Shown: positions 9,659 to 19,786 of the stretch, one piece after another | Numbering within the stretch: the stretch's first letter is position 1 | How the letters are laid out: the number at the start of each line of letters is the position of its first letter | Assembly (NCBI RefSeq): GCF_024346715.1 | Contig: NZ_AP024852.1 | Coordinates: forward strand, 558,001-622,000 | Source: Photobacterium swingsii | Lineage (GTDB): Bacteria; Pseudomonadota; Gammaproteobacteria; Enterobacterales; Vibrionaceae | Length of the DNA: 64,000 nt | Direction: 5' to 3' | The notes under the pieces: generated by a model | Told to the model about the DNA's origin: nothing | What the model saw: the letters and a program-made list of their open reading frames with translations, nothing else | The model's database searches: none | Made by a program: the position numbers and the translations under genes

Positions 9659-12280
9659 ATGTACATGAGCACTGATGAGATTCGCCGTGCGTTTCTTGCG
9701 TTTTTTGAGAGCAAGGGCCACCAAATTGTGGAAAGCTCTTCGCTTGTACCTGCGAACGACCCAACGTTGTTGTTCACTAACGCCGGTATGAACCAATTTA
9801 AAGACACTTTTCTAGGTCTTGAAAAGCGTAACTACACACGAGCGACAACTGCTCAGCGTTGTGTACGTGCGGGTGGTAAACACAATGACCTTGAGAATGT
9901 TGGCTTTACAGCACGTCACCATACGTTTTTTGAAATGCTGGGTAACTTCAGCTTCGGTGATTACTTCAAGCAAGATGCGATCAAGTACGCGTGGGAATTC
10001 CTAACGGTTATCTTGAAGCTGCCAGAAGAGCGCCTGCTTGTAACTATCTATGAAACCGATGATGAAGCGTTCGAGATCTGGAACAAAGAAATGGGTATTC
10101 CAGCCGACCGTATCGTTCGCATTGGTGACAACAAAGGTGCACCGTACGCGTCAGATAACTTCTGGCAGATGGGTGACACAGGCCCTTGTGGTCCTTGTAC
10201 TGAAATTTTCTACGATCACGGTGAGCACATTTGGGGCGGCCGCCCTGGTACGCCTGAAGAAGATGGCGACCGTTTCATCGAGATCTGGAACAACGTATTC
10301 ATGCAATTCAACCGTCAAGCTGACGGTACAATGGAACCGCTGCCTAAGCCTTCTGTTGATACAGGTATGGGTATCGAGCGTATTGCTGCAATCATGCAGG
10401 GCGTTCACTCAAACTATGAAATCGATATTTTCCAAACGCTGATTAAAGAGTCTGCGAAAGTTATCGGTCACGATGACTTATCTAACCAATCACTGCGTGT
10501 TGTGGCTGACCACATCCGTTCGTGTGCCTTCCTAATCGTTGATGGCGTGATGCCTTCAAACGAAGGCCGTGGTTACGTACTTCGCCGTATTATTCGTCGT
10601 GCAGTTCGTCACGGTAACAAGCTAGGTGCACAGGGTGCATTCTTCTACAAACTTGTTGGTCCTTTAGCTGAAATCATGGGTACTGCCGGTGAAGAGCTGA
10701 AGAAGCAGCAAGAGATTGTCGAAAAAGTACTGAAAATCGAAGAAGACAACTTTGGTCGTACACTTGACCGTGGTTTAGCAATCCTAAGCGAAGCACTAGA
10801 AAGCCTTGATGGTAAAGTATTAGACGGTGAAACTGTCTTCAAACTTTACGATACATACGGCTTCCCAGCTGATTTAACCAACGATGTTGCGCGTGAGCGT
10901 GGTTACTCAATCGATGAAGATGGCTTTAACGAAGCGATGGAAGCGCAGCGTCAACGTGCTCGTGAAGCGGGTTCATTTGGCGTTGATTACAATAACGCGA
11001 TCAAAGTTGATGCATCGACTGAGTTCTGTGGTTACACAGCCACTCAAGGTGAAGGTGAGGTTGTTGCACTGTACCGCGATGGTGAAGCTGTCGATAGTGT
11101 GAATGCTGGCGATGAAGCGCTTATCGTTCTAGATAATACGCCTTTCTATGCTGAATCAGGCGGCCAATGTGGTGATGCTGGTGTGATCAGTGCTGCTGGT
11201 ATTAAGTTTGACGTTGCAGATACTCAAAAATTCAGCGATGCTATCGGCCATTCTGGCATAGTGGCTGAAGGGACTATCAAGGTTGGCGATAAAGTAACAA
11301 CAAATGTTGATGCTGCTCGTCGTCAAGCGATTAGCTTAAACCACTCAGCAACACACTTACTGCATTCAGCATTGCGTAACCTATTAGGTGACCACGTTGC
11401 ACAGAAAGGTTCTTTAGTTAAAGCGGATTCACTGCGTTTTGACTTTTCTCACCTTGAAGGCGTGAAAGCGGAAGAACTTCGCGAAGTTGAGCGCGTTGTG
11501 AACGAGCAAATTCGTTTGAACCACACGATTGAAACGAACGTGATGGACATTGAATCGGCGAAAGAAAAAGGTGCAATGGCACTATTCGGCGAGAAGTATG
11601 ATGACGAAGTACGTGTGCTAAGCATGGGTGAGTTCTCAACTGAGCTTTGTGGTGGTATCCACGCCGCGAACACGGGTGATATTGGTCTATTTAAGATTGT
11701 ATCTGAAGGTGGTATCGCAGCAGGTATTCGCCGTATTGAAGCGGTTACCGGTGCAGGTGCGATTGCAGCATTGCATGCTCAAGAAGCGCTACTGTCTGAA
11801 ACGGCAAGCCTAGTGAAATCTGACGCAGCCTCAGTGGCGAGTAAAGTCGGTGCGCTGGTTGCACACAGTAAGCAACTAGAAAAAGAAATTCAGCAACTGA
11901 AAGATAAGTTAGCAGCGCAAGAAGGCGCGGATCTTATTAATCAGGCGCAAGAAATTAACGGCGTAAAAGTGTTAATTTCTAAGCTAGATGGAGCGGATAA
12001 CAAAGCACTACGTGGCATGGTTGATGAATTGAAAAACCAACTAGGTAGTGGTGTTGTTGTTCTTGGTAATGTAAACGGCGACAAGGTAGGCCTTATCGCT
12101 GGCGTAACCAAAGATCTTATCGGCAAAGTTAAAGCTGGCGAGCTAGTTAACCTAGTGGCGCAGCAAGTTGGTGGTAAGGGCGGTGGTCGTCCTGATATGG
12201 CACAAGCAGGTGGTACTGATGCAGCGGCACTGCCAGCGGCATTAGAGTCTGTAACACCTTGGTTAGCTGAAAAACTGTAA
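9659..12280 (+). CDS. alaS: alanine--tRNA ligase
   Basis: The 873-residue class II synthetase charges tRNA-Ala. Motif 2 ([23 protein letters not shown]), the editing-domain zinc/catalytic motif [12 protein letters not shown] and the later ELCGGIH motif are present, and the C-Ala domain ends the protein. I choose ATG 9659 ([10 protein letters not shown]), with AGGA 7 bp upstream; the frame is open to TTG 9653 but without added support. Codon use is highly optimised. A structured leader precedes it, and an aspartokinase gene follows after 15 bp. Confidence 0.97.
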   Translation: MYMSTDEIRRAFLAFFESKGHQIVESSSLVPANDPTLLFTNAGMNQFKDTFLGLEKRNYTRATTAQRCVRAGGKHNDLENVGFTARHHTFFEMLGNFSFGDYFKQDAIKYAWEFLTVILKLPEERLLVTIYETDDEAFEIWNKEMGIPADRIVRIGDNKGAPYASDNFWQMGDTGPCGPCTEIFYDHGEHIWGGRPGTPEEDGDRFIEIWNNVFMQFNRQADGTMEPLPKPSVDTGMGIERIAAIMQGVHSNYEIDIFQTLIKESAKVIGHDDLSNQSLRVVADHIRSCAFLIVDGVMPSNEGRGYVLRRIIRRAVRHGNKLGAQGAFFYKLVGPLAEIMGTAGEELKKQQEIVEKVLKIEEDNFGRTLDRGLAILSEALESLDGKVLDGETVFKLYDTYGFPADLTNDVARERGYSIDEDGFNEAMEAQRQRAREAGSFGVDYNNAIKVDASTEFCGYTATQGEGEVVALYRDGEAVDSVNAGDEALIVLDNTPFYAESGGQCGDAGVISAAGIKFDVADTQKFSDAIGHSGIVAEGTIKVGDKVTTNVDAARRQAISLNHSATHLLHSALRNLLGDHVAQKGSLVKADSLRFDFSHLEGVKAEELREVERVVNEQIRLNHTIETNVMDIESAKEKGAMALFGEKYDDEVRVLSMGEFSTELCGGIHAANTGDIGLFKIVSEGGIAAGIRRIEAVTGAGAIAALHAQEALLSETASLVKSDAASVASKVGALVAHSKQLEKEIQQLKDKLAAQEGADLINQAQEINGVKVLISKLDGADNKALRGMVDELKNQLGSGVVVLGNVNGDKVGLIAGVTKDLIGKVKAGELVNLVAQQVGGKGGGRPDMAQAGGTDAAALPAALESVTPWLAEKL

Positions 12281-12295
12281 AACTGGAGAGGTGAA

Positions 12296-13474
12296 GTGGC
12301 ACTATTGGTGCAGAAATTTGGTGGTACTTCGGTCGGTAGTATCGAACGTATTGAAGCGGTGGCTGAGCGTGTTATTCAAACACGCCAGCTTGGTCATAAA
12401 GTAGTTGTTGTTCTGTCGGCAATGTCAGGCGAAACGAATCGCCTGCTGGGCTTAGCAAAGCAAATTGATGAGGTGCCAACACCTCGTGAGTTAGATGTCT
12501 TGCTAACGGCTGGAGAGCAGGTCTCTATAGCGCTATTGGCGATGGCCATTAATAAACGAGGCTTCAATGCTGTTTCGATGACAGCAGATCAAGTCACTAT
12601 TCGAACGGATAATGCATTTAATAATGCCAATATCATATCGATAGATACAGACAGACTGGAAAGCCAACTCGATCAAGGAAAGATTGTGATTGTCGCTGGC
12701 TTTCAGGGGCGTGATAGCGATAACAATATTACGACTCTCGGCCGCGGTGGTTCTGATACCACGGCGGTTGCAGTTGCGGGTGCGTTGAAGGCTGATGAAT
12801 GTCAGATCTTTACGGACGTGGATGGGGTATACACGACCGACCCACGTATCGTACCTTCAGCCACTCGATTACCAGAGATTCATTTTGATCACATGCAAAC
12901 AATGGCTGCATGTGGTGCAAAAGTGCTACAATTACAGTCAGTTGAATATGCGCGTATGCATAAAGTGCCCTTGAGAGTACTTTCTTCGTTTGAAGAAGGT
13001 GAGGGGACACTGGTTAACCTTGAAACGCAGTTCTCACCCGTGATGGTTGGGATTGCGTTACAGCGTCAACAAGCTCTAATTCATCTTGATGTGCCACTGG
13101 CTGAAGTACAGCAACAAGCTGAACTGTTTGGTTTACAGCTTTGGGCTGTTGCAAATACAGTACAGAGTGCACAAATTGTTGTCGCTAATGATGATTTAGC
13201 ACGGCTACGGCTAGTGTTTGATAATAAAATGCGCCATATTAGTGATGTATCGACCCTGTCAATGGTTGGTGATAATGTTGTAACGGTTGCAGACGCTGTC
13301 GTGACAATATTAGGCAACACGAATATTCAGGTGCATCATAACAAGCAAATGACTGATTGCGTTTCGTTGTTAATCGATGAAACTGACCATCAAACCGCTG
13401 TTGAAGTTATTCATAGCCAGTTTGTTGTGAATCAGGAACTTTTGGGCAATCCATCACTTCTAGCGGTTTCTTGA
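12296..13474 (+). CDS. lysC: aspartate kinase (monofunctional, lysC-type)
   Basis: The 392-residue enzyme phosphorylates aspartate at the head of the lysine, threonine and methionine pathways. The N-terminal VQKFGGTSVG motif, the GRGGSDTTAVA motif and the TDVDGVYTTDPR motif of the kinase domain are clear, followed by tandem ACT regulatory domains at about residues 260-392. It starts with GTG at 12296 behind GGAGAGG. The alaS-lysC-csrA order is the standard Vibrio arrangement. Which amino acid feeds back on it cannot be told from the sequence. Confidence 0.94.
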   Translation: MALLVQKFGGTSVGSIERIEAVAERVIQTRQLGHKVVVVLSAMSGETNRLLGLAKQIDEVPTPRELDVLLTAGEQVSIALLAMAINKRGFNAVSMTADQVTIRTDNAFNNANIISIDTDRLESQLDQGKIVIVAGFQGRDSDNNITTLGRGGSDTTAVAVAGALKADECQIFTDVDGVYTTDPRIVPSATRLPEIHFDHMQTMAACGAKVLQLQSVEYARMHKVPLRVLSSFEEGEGTLVNLETQFSPVMVGIALQRQQALIHLDVPLAEVQQQAELFGLQLWAVANTVQSAQIVVANDDLARLRLVFDNKMRHISDVSTLSMVGDNVVTVADAVVTILGNTNIQVHHNKQMTDCVSLLIDETDHQTAVEVIHSQFVVNQELLGNPSLLAVS

Positions 13475-13557
13475 GTGGGAACTATTTACGAAGTCGTAAA
13501 ATTTGTTGGATAATGCTCGTTAATACTTATAGAAGAGATTACTCAAGGAGCACATGA

Positions 13558-13755
13558 ATGCTAATTCTGACTCGTCGCGTAGGTGAGACGCTAATGATTG
13601 GTGACGAAGTAACTGTCACTGTACTGGGTGTTAAAGGCAACCAAGTTCGCATCGGCGTTAATGCACCGAAAGAAGTTTCTGTACACCGTGAAGAGATTTA
13701 CATGCGAATCCAAGCGGAAAAAGAAACTGGAACACCAAATACTGGTAACTTCTAA
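13558..13755 (+). CDS. csrA: carbon storage regulator CsrA
   Basis: The 65-residue RNA-binding regulator has the family sequence [16 protein letters not shown] and the RNA-contact stretch [13 protein letters not shown]. It blocks ribosome binding sites rich in GGA. Its own leader carries CAAGGAGCACATGAATG, so autoregulation is possible. The position after alaS and the aspartokinase is conserved in Vibrionaceae. An intrinsic terminator follows at once. Confidence 0.97.
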   Translation: MLILTRRVGETLMIGDEVTVTVLGVKGNQVRIGVNAPKEVSVHREEIYMRIQAEKETGTPNTGNF

Positions 13756-13763
13756 TTTCGAGG

Positions 13764-13794
13764 AAGGTCGGCCTATTGATTGCTGGCCTTTTTT
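13764..13794 (+). terminator. csrA terminator
   Basis: A 9-bp stem with two G-U pairs (AAGGTCGGC / GCTGGCCTT) is followed by six T residues. Confidence 0.82.
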
Positions 13795-13943
13795 GTATCT
13801 GGCGGAAAATAATTCCTCCACCATTTTACTGCTAAATCAGACGCAAATTAGTTAGATAGCTCACAACAATGTCCGATTAAGTACCTTCTTGGTTACTTAC
13901 TGCGCATACGTGAGTTTGTGGGGCTTTTTTCTCAATAAAGTGT

Positions 13944-13971
13944 TTGACTTATTTTTGGCTGGCAGTAATAT
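13944..13971 (+). promoter_or_regulatory. tRNA cluster promoter
   Basis: TTGACT (13944-13949) and TAATAT (13966-13971) are separated by 16 bp and followed by a GC-rich discriminator (GAGCCCCCGC), a pattern typical of stringently controlled stable-RNA promoters. It lies 15 bp before the first tRNA-Ser. Confidence 0.75.
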
Positions 13972-13986
13972 GAGCCCCCGCAACAC

Positions 13987-14078
13987 GGTGAGGTGGCCGA
14001 GAGGCTGAAGGCGCTCCCCTGCTAAGGGAGTATACGGTTTATCCCGTATCGAGGGTTCGAATCCCTCCTTCACCGCCA
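13987..14078 (+). tRNA. tRNA-Ser (GCU)
   Basis: The 92-nt gene with encoded CCA has a long variable arm and the anticodon loop CTGCTAA (GCT). The acceptor stem GGTGAGG pairs with CTTCACC. It is the first gene of the cluster. Confidence 0.95.
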
Positions 14079-14116
14079 TTATCTTTTTAATGGTGTTGCA
14101 ACAAAGAAATGACGGA

Positions 14117-14193
14117 GCGCGCGTAGCTCAGCTGGATAGAGTACCTGGCTACGAACCAGGCGGTCGGAGGTTCGAATCCTCCCGCGCGCACCA
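14117..14193 (+). tRNA. tRNA-Arg (ACG), copy 1
   Basis: This is a 77-nt cloverleaf with encoded CCA. The acceptor stem is GCGCGCG/CGCGCGC and the anticodon loop is CTACGAA, giving ACG (read as ICG after deamination). Confidence 0.96.
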
Positions 14194-14263
14194 TTCTTTC
14201 TTTTACAATTTAAACGACAGTGAAGTGTGATTCGTTCCTTTCATTGTGGTAAAACAAATAAGT

Positions 14264-14340
14264 GCGCGCGTAGCTCAGCTGGATAGAGTACCTGGCTACG
14301 AACCAGGCGGTCGGAGGTTCGAATCCTCCCGCGCGCACCA
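14264..14340 (+). tRNA. tRNA-Arg (ACG), copy 2
   Basis: The 77-nt gene is identical to copy 1. Its downstream spacer (TCGAATTTGTGT) leads directly into the second tRNA-Ser, the same junction seen at copy 10. Confidence 0.96.
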
Positions 14341-14352
14341 TCGAATTTGTGT

Positions 14353-14444
14353 GGTGAGGTGGCCGAGAGGCTGAAGGCGCTCCCCTGCTAAGGGAGTATA
14401 CGGTTTATCCCGTATCGAGGGTTCGAATCCCTCCTTCACCGCCA
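14353..14444 (+). tRNA. tRNA-Ser (GCU), copy 2
   Basis: The gene is identical to the first tRNA-Ser over its 92 nt. Confidence 0.95.
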
Positions 14445-14537
14445 TTCATTCGTTGTTTCTGGCGTTTAATCAATGTGATTGATGGCATAAACAACCAGTA
14501 TCTTTTCTTAGTAAGAAGATACAAGGCAACACCCGGA

Positions 14538-14614
14538 GCGCGCGTAGCTCAGCTGGATAGAGTACCTGGCTACGAACCAGGCGGTCGGAGGTTCGAATCC
14601 TCCCGCGCGCACCA
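14538..14614 (+). tRNA. tRNA-Arg (ACG), copy 3
   Basis: This is the first member of the 128-bp tandem array and has the same 77-nt sequence as the other copies. Confidence 0.96.
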
Positions 14615-14665
14615 TTATTTATAAGCAGTGATAGCTTCAATGTTATCGTTGTAGCAATACTCGGA

Positions 14666-14742
14666 GCGCGCGTAGCTCAGCTGGATAGAGTACCTGGCTA
14701 CGAACCAGGCGGTCGGAGGTTCGAATCCTCCCGCGCGCACCA
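14666..14742 (+). tRNA. tRNA-Arg (ACG), copy 4
   Basis: This array member starts exactly 128 bp after copy 3. Confidence 0.96.
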
Positions 14743-14793
14743 TTATTTATAAGCAGTGATAGCCTCAATGTTATCGTTGTAGCAATACCCGGA

Positions 14794-14870
14794 GCGCGCG
14801 TAGCTCAGCTGGATAGAGTACCTGGCTACGAACCAGGCGGTCGGAGGTTCGAATCCTCCCGCGCGCACCA
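14794..14870 (+). tRNA. tRNA-Arg (ACG), copy 5
   Basis: This array member starts 128 bp after copy 4; its gene sequence is identical. Confidence 0.96.
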
Positions 14871-14921
14871 TTATTTATAAGCAGTGATAGCTTCAATGTT
14901 ATCGTTGTAGCAACACCCGGA

Positions 14922-14998
14922 GCGCGCGTAGCTCAGCTGGATAGAGTACCTGGCTACGAACCAGGCGGTCGGAGGTTCGAATCCTCCCGCGCGCACCA
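14922..14998 (+). tRNA. tRNA-Arg (ACG), copy 6
   Basis: This array member starts 128 bp after copy 5; its gene sequence is identical. Confidence 0.96.
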
Positions 14999-15049
14999 TT
15001 ATTTATAAGCAGTGATAGCTTCAATGTTATCGTTGTAGCAACACCCGGA

Positions 15050-15126
15050 GCGCGCGTAGCTCAGCTGGATAGAGTACCTGGCTACGAACCAGGCGGTCGG
15101 AGGTTCGAATCCTCCCGCGCGCACCA
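15050..15126 (+). tRNA. tRNA-Arg (ACG), copy 7
   Basis: This array member starts 128 bp after copy 6; its gene sequence is identical. Confidence 0.96.
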
Positions 15127-15177
15127 TTATTTATAAGCAGTGATAGCTTCAATGTTATCGTTGTAGCAACACCCGGA

Positions 15178-15254
15178 GCGCGCGTAGCTCAGCTGGATAG
15201 AGTACCTGGCTACGAACCAGGCGGTCGGAGGTTCGAATCCTCCCGCGCGCACCA
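15178..15254 (+). tRNA. tRNA-Arg (ACG), copy 8
   Basis: This array member starts 128 bp after copy 7; its gene sequence is identical. Confidence 0.96.
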
Positions 15255-15305
15255 TTATTTATAAGCAGTGATAGCCTCAATGTTATCGTTGTAGCAACAC
15301 CCGGA

Positions 15306-15382
15306 GCGCGCGTAGCTCAGCTGGATAGAGTACCTGGCTACGAACCAGGCGGTCGGAGGTTCGAATCCTCCCGCGCGCACCA
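15306..15382 (+). tRNA. tRNA-Arg (ACG), copy 9
   Basis: This is the last member in strict 128-bp register. The spacer after it has diverged (ATTATTGATAAGC). Confidence 0.96.
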
Positions 15383-15438
15383 TTATTGATAAGCAGTGAT
15401 AACTTCAATGTTATCTTTGTTGTAACACAGAATTTAGT

Positions 15439-15515
15439 GCGCGCGTAGCTCAGCTGGATAGAGTACCTGGCTACGAACCAGGCGGTCGGAGGTTCGAATC
15501 CTCCCGCGCGCACCA
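15439..15515 (+). tRNA. tRNA-Arg (ACG), copy 10
   Basis: The gene is identical to the others and starts 133 bp after copy 9. It is followed by the same 12-bp spacer and tRNA-Ser as copy 2. Confidence 0.96.
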
Positions 15516-15527
15516 TCGAATTTGTGT

Positions 15528-15619
15528 GGTGAGGTGGCCGAGAGGCTGAAGGCGCTCCCCTGCTAAGGGAGTATACGGTTTATCCCGTATCGAGGGTTCG
15601 AATCCCTCCTTCACCGCCA
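15528..15619 (+). tRNA. tRNA-Ser (GCU), copy 3
   Basis: The gene is identical to the other two tRNA-Ser genes. It sits 12 bp after tRNA-Arg copy 10, suggesting duplication of an Arg-Ser pair. Confidence 0.95.
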
Positions 15620-15705
15620 TTCTTTCGCTATTCGACAAATACCTCAGTATTTAGAGTTTAGCTTGTTATCTCTTATAGCGAGAAGATAACAGAGTAACAA
15701 ACCGT

Positions 15706-15782
15706 GCGCGCGTAGCTCAGCTGGATAGAGTACCTGGCTACGAACCAGGCGGTCGGAGGTTCGAATCCTCCCGCGCGCACCA
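15706..15782 (+). tRNA. tRNA-Arg (ACG), copy 11
   Basis: This is the final tRNA of the cluster. The sequence is identical to the other copies and it is followed by an intrinsic terminator. Confidence 0.96.
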
Positions 15783-15790
15783 TCATTTAA

Positions 15791-15818
15791 AAGCTCAGCT
15801 TAGGCTGGGCTTTTTTTA
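15791..15818 (+). terminator. tRNA cluster terminator
   Basis: A stem AAGCTCAGC / GCTGGGCTT (one G-U pair) is followed by a run of seven T residues right after the last tRNA. Confidence 0.88.
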
Positions 15819-16362
15819 TATCTATTCTGCGGCACTACACGCTTCTATTTCTTCATGCCACGAGCACTAAATTGCGTGCCATCTCGCATTTTTCTATTTT
15901 CCTTCGCTCTTTTTCTATTTTGCTTGGCAATAGGCTGAATCCGTTAATTTGCTATCTAGTGATGATATTAGTATCAAGGTGTTGCGTCCCCTTTGATCCT
16001 TAGCGGAAAAATGTACCAAAGCCGTAAATGCTACTATTTTTGGTGGTGAAGCTTGGTGTCTTGAGCTGTTTTTAGCCATATTCATTGAAAATGTTAGCTG
16101 TCAGTCTTGTGGGTAAAGCATTGATTTAGGATCGCAACTGCTGATTATTTCTTTTCTAGAGTTACGATTACGTCAACGTCAATTTATCTTCTGCTGTTTA
16201 TATATCTCACTGTTCTATATGGCTTTAAATTATTACTTCGTTTTTGCTTTTTGAGTGACTAGTGATTTATCTGGCAGAAATGTCATTGTTTTTACGACTT
16301 AGTGGCAATTATGGAAAAATCAGAGTAATTGCGGTGTTTTTATTGCTGGTTTGTTAATCGGT
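15819..16362. other. AT-rich gap without a recognised gene
   Basis: This stretch of about 545 bp between the tRNA terminator and the oad promoter has no convincing reading frame, tRNA, or strong hairpin that I can see. It is AT rich with many T runs. It may simply be upstream DNA of oadGAB. Confidence 0.5.
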
Positions 16363-16390
16363 TTGACTTGTTTTTGTTTGTCGTGATAAT
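16363..16390 (+). promoter_or_regulatory. predicted oadGAB promoter
   Basis: TTGACT (16363-16368) and GATAAT (16385-16390) are separated by 16 bp and lie 37 bp before the oadG start, which is preceded by AAAGGAAG. Confidence 0.65.
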
Positions 16391-16427
16391 GCTTAACCGC
16401 CAGTCACAATAATGAAAGGAAGCAATA

Positions 16428-16679
16428 ATGACTGATTTAGCGAGTGTGCTAGTAGAAGCGGCAACCATCATGATCACAGGAATGGTCGTGGTGTTTGTGT
16501 TTTTAAGCATCCTGATTTTTTTAGTTCAGCTTATGGCGAAATTTGCCCCTGCCGATCCCGAGGTCGCGGATAAAACGACATCGTCTCAGCCTACGGCAAA
16601 AAGTACAGATACGGTACAACCCGAGATCATTGCTGCGATTTCTGCAGCGGTTAACCAGTATCGTCAACGTCGAGCTTGA
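16428..16679 (+). CDS. oadG: oxaloacetate decarboxylase gamma subunit
   Basis: The 83-residue protein is the small anchor subunit of the sodium-pumping oxaloacetate decarboxylase. One N-terminal membrane span (about residues 12-38) is followed by a short hydrophilic tail ending in AAISAAVNQYRQRR, which joins the alpha subunit in the family. It is the first gene of oadGAB, with 39 bp to oadA. Confidence 0.9.
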   Translation: MTDLASVLVEAATIMITGMVVVFVFLSILIFLVQLMAKFAPADPEVADKTTSSQPTAKSTDTVQPEIIAAISAAVNQYRQRRA

Positions 16680-16718
16680 ATGTTTTAGGACACGGTTTAT
16701 TACAAGGAGTTTGCGAGC

Positions 16719-18503
16719 ATGTCTAAACCTTTAGCGATAACAGACGTCGTATTACGCGACGCTCATCAATCATTATTTGCCACCCGTCTTCGTCTTGAAG
16801 ATATGTTACCGATTGCCGAACAGCTTGATAATGTTGGTTATTGGTCGTTAGAAACATGGGGAGGGGCAACCTTCGACGCCTGCATTCGTTACCTTGGTGA
16901 AGATCCTTGGGAGCGCTTACGAGCCTTAAAGCAGGCGATGCCCAAAACCCCGATGCAGATGCTACTGCGTGGTCAAAACTTACTGGGGTATCGCCATTAC
17001 GGCGATGATGTGGTTGAGAAGTTTGTTGAACGTGCTCACCATAATGGGATGGATGTGTTTCGTATTTTCGATGCGATGAATGACGTCCGTAATTTTGAAA
17101 AGGCGATAAAGGCCACGGTTGATGTCGGTGCACATGCCCAAGGCACCATTTCTTACACTACGAGCCCAGTTCATACGATAGATACTTGGTTAGACCTTGC
17201 TAAACGCCTTGAAGATTTGGGTTGCCACTCACTATGTATTAAAGACATGTCAGGGCTTTTAAAGCCTTATGAAGCATTTGAGCTGATTTCGCGTATTAAA
17301 GCCTCATGTGATGTGCCTTTAGCACTGCATTGCCATGCAACAACTGGGCTCTCTACGGCAACGGCTGTCAAAGCCGCAGAAGCAGGCTTAGATATTCTCG
17401 ATACTTCGGTATCGTCAATGAGCCAAACCTATGGTCATACCCCAACTGAAACCGTTATTGCGATGCTAGAAGGCACTGAGCGTGATACCGATTTAGACCT
17501 TGAGCAGTTAGAGCCTATTTCGGCATATTTCCGTGAGGTACGTAAAAAGTACGCCAAGTTTGAAGGCAGTTTGAAAGGGATTGATGCGCGTATTTTATTG
17601 GCGCAAGTGCCCGGTGGCATGTTAACCAATATGGAAAGCCAGTTGAAAGAGCAAGGTGCAGCCGATCGTTTTGATGAGGTATTGGCAGAGATCCCAAGGG
17701 TGCGTGAAGATTTGGGCTTTATTCCTCTGGTGACGCCAACCTCGCAAATTGTAGGTACTCAGGCGGTCTTAAATGTATTAACAGGTGAGCGCTATAAGAG
17801 TATTACCAAAGAAACTGCGGGTGTATTAAAAGGTGAATACGGTAAAGCGCCTGCGGCTGTAAATGCAGAGCTGCAAGCCAAAGTCTTAGCCGGTGCAGAG
17901 CCGATTACATGCCGCCCTGCTGATCTGATTGATGATGAACTCGCGGTGCTAACCGCAGAATTGACGACGAAAGCAAAAGAAGAACAGATCTCGCTGGCTG
18001 AACAGCAAGTGGATGATGTACTGACTTATGCTTTGTTCCCACAAGTCGGCCTGAATTTCCTTAAGAATCGTAATAACCCAGCTGCGTTTGAACCTGCGCC
18101 ACAGCTTGAGCCTGTCGCTTCTGGTGAACACGACTCGACACCTGTTGTCGCAACGGGGGGGATTGAAGCATATAGCGTGAAAGTGAACGGCCAGGTTTAT
18201 GATGTGGAAGTTGGCCCAAGTGGTGAATTGACCTCTGTTGTATCAGCCCCTACTGCTAGCAGTGCACCCGCAGCGCCAGCGGCGAGTGAGGCTGAATCGA
18301 TTGCCGCGCCATTGGCGGGTAATATTTTTAAAATCAACGTACAGCCGGGTCACCAAGTATCGGAAGGTGATGTCTTGGTGATATTGGAAGCAATGAAAAT
18401 GGAAACCGAAGTGCGCGCTGCACGTAGTGGGGTGATCCAAGCGTTGCATGTCAAAGAGGGTGACTCGGTATCGGTAGGCTCACCGATTTTGAGCTTAGTG
18501 TAA
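16719..18503 (+). CDS. oadA: oxaloacetate decarboxylase alpha subunit (biotin carrier)
   Basis: The 594-residue subunit carries the carboxyltransferase domain (start [13 protein letters not shown], metal site LHCHATTG), an association region and, after an Ala/Pro-rich linker, a biotinyl domain with EAMKMET; Lys560 is the expected biotin site. It transfers the carboxyl group of oxaloacetate to biotin, and the carboxybiotin is then decarboxylated by OadB with sodium export. The order G-A-B and spacing fit a single transcript. The enzyme may serve citrate or dicarboxylate fermentation, but no citrate lyase gene is in view. Confidence 0.95.
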   Translation: MSKPLAITDVVLRDAHQSLFATRLRLEDMLPIAEQLDNVGYWSLETWGGATFDACIRYLGEDPWERLRALKQAMPKTPMQMLLRGQNLLGYRHYGDDVVEKFVERAHHNGMDVFRIFDAMNDVRNFEKAIKATVDVGAHAQGTISYTTSPVHTIDTWLDLAKRLEDLGCHSLCIKDMSGLLKPYEAFELISRIKASCDVPLALHCHATTGLSTATAVKAAEAGLDILDTSVSSMSQTYGHTPTETVIAMLEGTERDTDLDLEQLEPISAYFREVRKKYAKFEGSLKGIDARILLAQVPGGMLTNMESQLKEQGAADRFDEVLAEIPRVREDLGFIPLVTPTSQIVGTQAVLNVLTGERYKSITKETAGVLKGEYGKAPAAVNAELQAKVLAGAEPITCRPADLIDDELAVLTAELTTKAKEEQISLAEQQVDDVLTYALFPQVGLNFLKNRNNPAAFEPAPQLEPVASGEHDSTPVVATGGIEAYSVKVNGQVYDVEVGPSGELTSVVSAPTASSAPAAPAASEAESIAAPLAGNIFKINVQPGHQVSEGDVLVILEAMKMETEVRAARSGVIQALHVKEGDSVSVGSPILSLV

Positions 18504-18513
18504 GAGGCATACC

Positions 18514-19647
18514 ATGGATGGTTTATTGAAACTCTGGTCGGAGACTGGAATCGCAAACTTTGAGTTTGGCCAGATCGTCATGATGATCGTGGGCTTTGGC
18601 TTACTGTTTTTGGCAATTCGAAAAGGTTTTGAGCCTTTGTTGTTATTGCCGATAGGCTTTGGGGCAATTTTAGCGAATATCCCCAATGCTGGCTTTACCG
18701 AAGAAGGTGGCTTGTTGTACTACATCTACCACGTAGGGATTGAAACCGGTATTTTCCCGCTTTTGATCTTTATGGGGGTGGGGGCCATGACGGACTTTGG
18801 CGCTTTGATTGCTAACCCCAAAACCCTATTACTCGGTGCTGCGGCACAGTTTGGTATCTTCTTCACTCTGTTTGGTGCGATCTTACTGAACTTGGTGCCT
18901 GGGATGGAGTTTAGTATGGCGGATGCATCATCGATCGCCATCATAGGTGGTGCTGACGGCCCTACGGCGATCTTCCTCGCCAGCCGATTGTCGCCTGATT
19001 TGCTTGGTGCTATCGCTGTTGCCGCGTACAGTTATATGGCGTTGGTTCCTATTATTCAGCCACCGATCATGAAAGCGTTAACGTCACCGGAAGAGCGTAA
19101 GATCAAAATGCAACAGCTACGTCATGTCAGCAAAGCAGAAAAGATCTTATTCCCATTGGCTGTGTTGATGATGACCGTCTTTTTCTTACCTTCAGCTACG
19201 CCTTTAGTAGGCATGTTCTGTTTAGGTAACTTGATGCGTGAATCTGGTGTCGTGGATCGTTTATCTAACACGGTACAGAATGAATTAATCAATGTGGTGA
19301 CCATCATGCTTGGCCTCGGTGTGGGGTCAAAACTGGAAGCGGATACCTTCTTGCAGCTTGAAACCTTAGGTATTCTATTATTAGGTGCGGTGGCGTTTAG
19401 CGTCGGGACTGGCGGCGGGGTGTTAATGGCGAAGCTGCTTAACCGCTTTAGTAAAGAAGATATTAACCCACTTATTGGTGCGGCTGGCGTGTCTGCTGTA
19501 CCTATGGCAGCCCGCGTGGTGAACAAGGTTGGGCTAGAGTCTAACCCTCAGAACTTCCTATTAATGCATGCGATGGGGCCTAATGTTGCGGGTGTACTCG
19601 GATCGGCAGTTGCGGCTGGTATTTTATTAGCTTTAGTCAGTCCGTAG
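18514..19647 (+). CDS. oadB: oxaloacetate decarboxylase beta subunit (sodium pump)
   Basis: The 377-residue polytopic membrane protein has the conserved [17 protein letters not shown] motif containing the aspartate essential for sodium transport, and the NxxGxxxGS-type C-terminal segment ([15 protein letters not shown]). It decarboxylates carboxybiotin and exports sodium. It is shorter than the Klebsiella protein (about 430 aa) but close to the Vibrio form. It lies 10 bp after oadA and is followed by a strong terminator. Confidence 0.94.
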   Translation: MDGLLKLWSETGIANFEFGQIVMMIVGFGLLFLAIRKGFEPLLLLPIGFGAILANIPNAGFTEEGGLLYYIYHVGIETGIFPLLIFMGVGAMTDFGALIANPKTLLLGAAAQFGIFFTLFGAILLNLVPGMEFSMADASSIAIIGGADGPTAIFLASRLSPDLLGAIAVAAYSYMALVPIIQPPIMKALTSPEERKIKMQQLRHVSKAEKILFPLAVLMMTVFFLPSATPLVGMFCLGNLMRESGVVDRLSNTVQNELINVVTIMLGLGVGSKLEADTFLQLETLGILLLGAVAFSVGTGGGVLMAKLLNRFSKEDINPLIGAAGVSAVPMAARVVNKVGLESNPQNFLLMHAMGPNVAGVLGSAVAAGILLALVSP

Positions 19648-19675
19648 GTAAAATAGGTATTCCGACATATATTGA

Positions 19676-19706
19676 AACGGGTAGCAATAAGCTGCCCGTT
19701 TTTTTT
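19676..19706 (+). terminator. oadGAB terminator
   Basis: A 10-bp stem (AACGGGTAGC / GCTGCCCGTT, one G-U) with a 5-nt loop is followed by eight T residues. Confidence 0.88.
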
Positions 19707-19786
19707 GCGCGACGAGTTAGGTATAACTAGACCCATAAGAGTAGGATGAGTGTTATCTCTGCTCACAGCCCGATAAGGAAAAAATC

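Larger units (their letters stand above)
14538..15433 (+). repeat. seven tandem 128-bp units, each tRNA-Arg plus spacer
   Basis: Starts at 14538, 14666, 14794, 14922, 15050, 15178 and 15306 are spaced by exactly 128 bp. The 51-bp spacers differ by only a few bases (for example AGCTTC versus AGCCTC, CAATAC versus CAACAC). The near-identity of non-coding spacers points to recent unequal crossing-over. Confidence 0.93.

Noticed and set aside
15283..15516. Minus-strand open frames across the tRNA array that look like short proteins (e.g. GFEPPT-type peptides)
   Set aside because: They are translations of the tRNA-Arg repeats on the wrong strand, with no RBS and repeating sequence.
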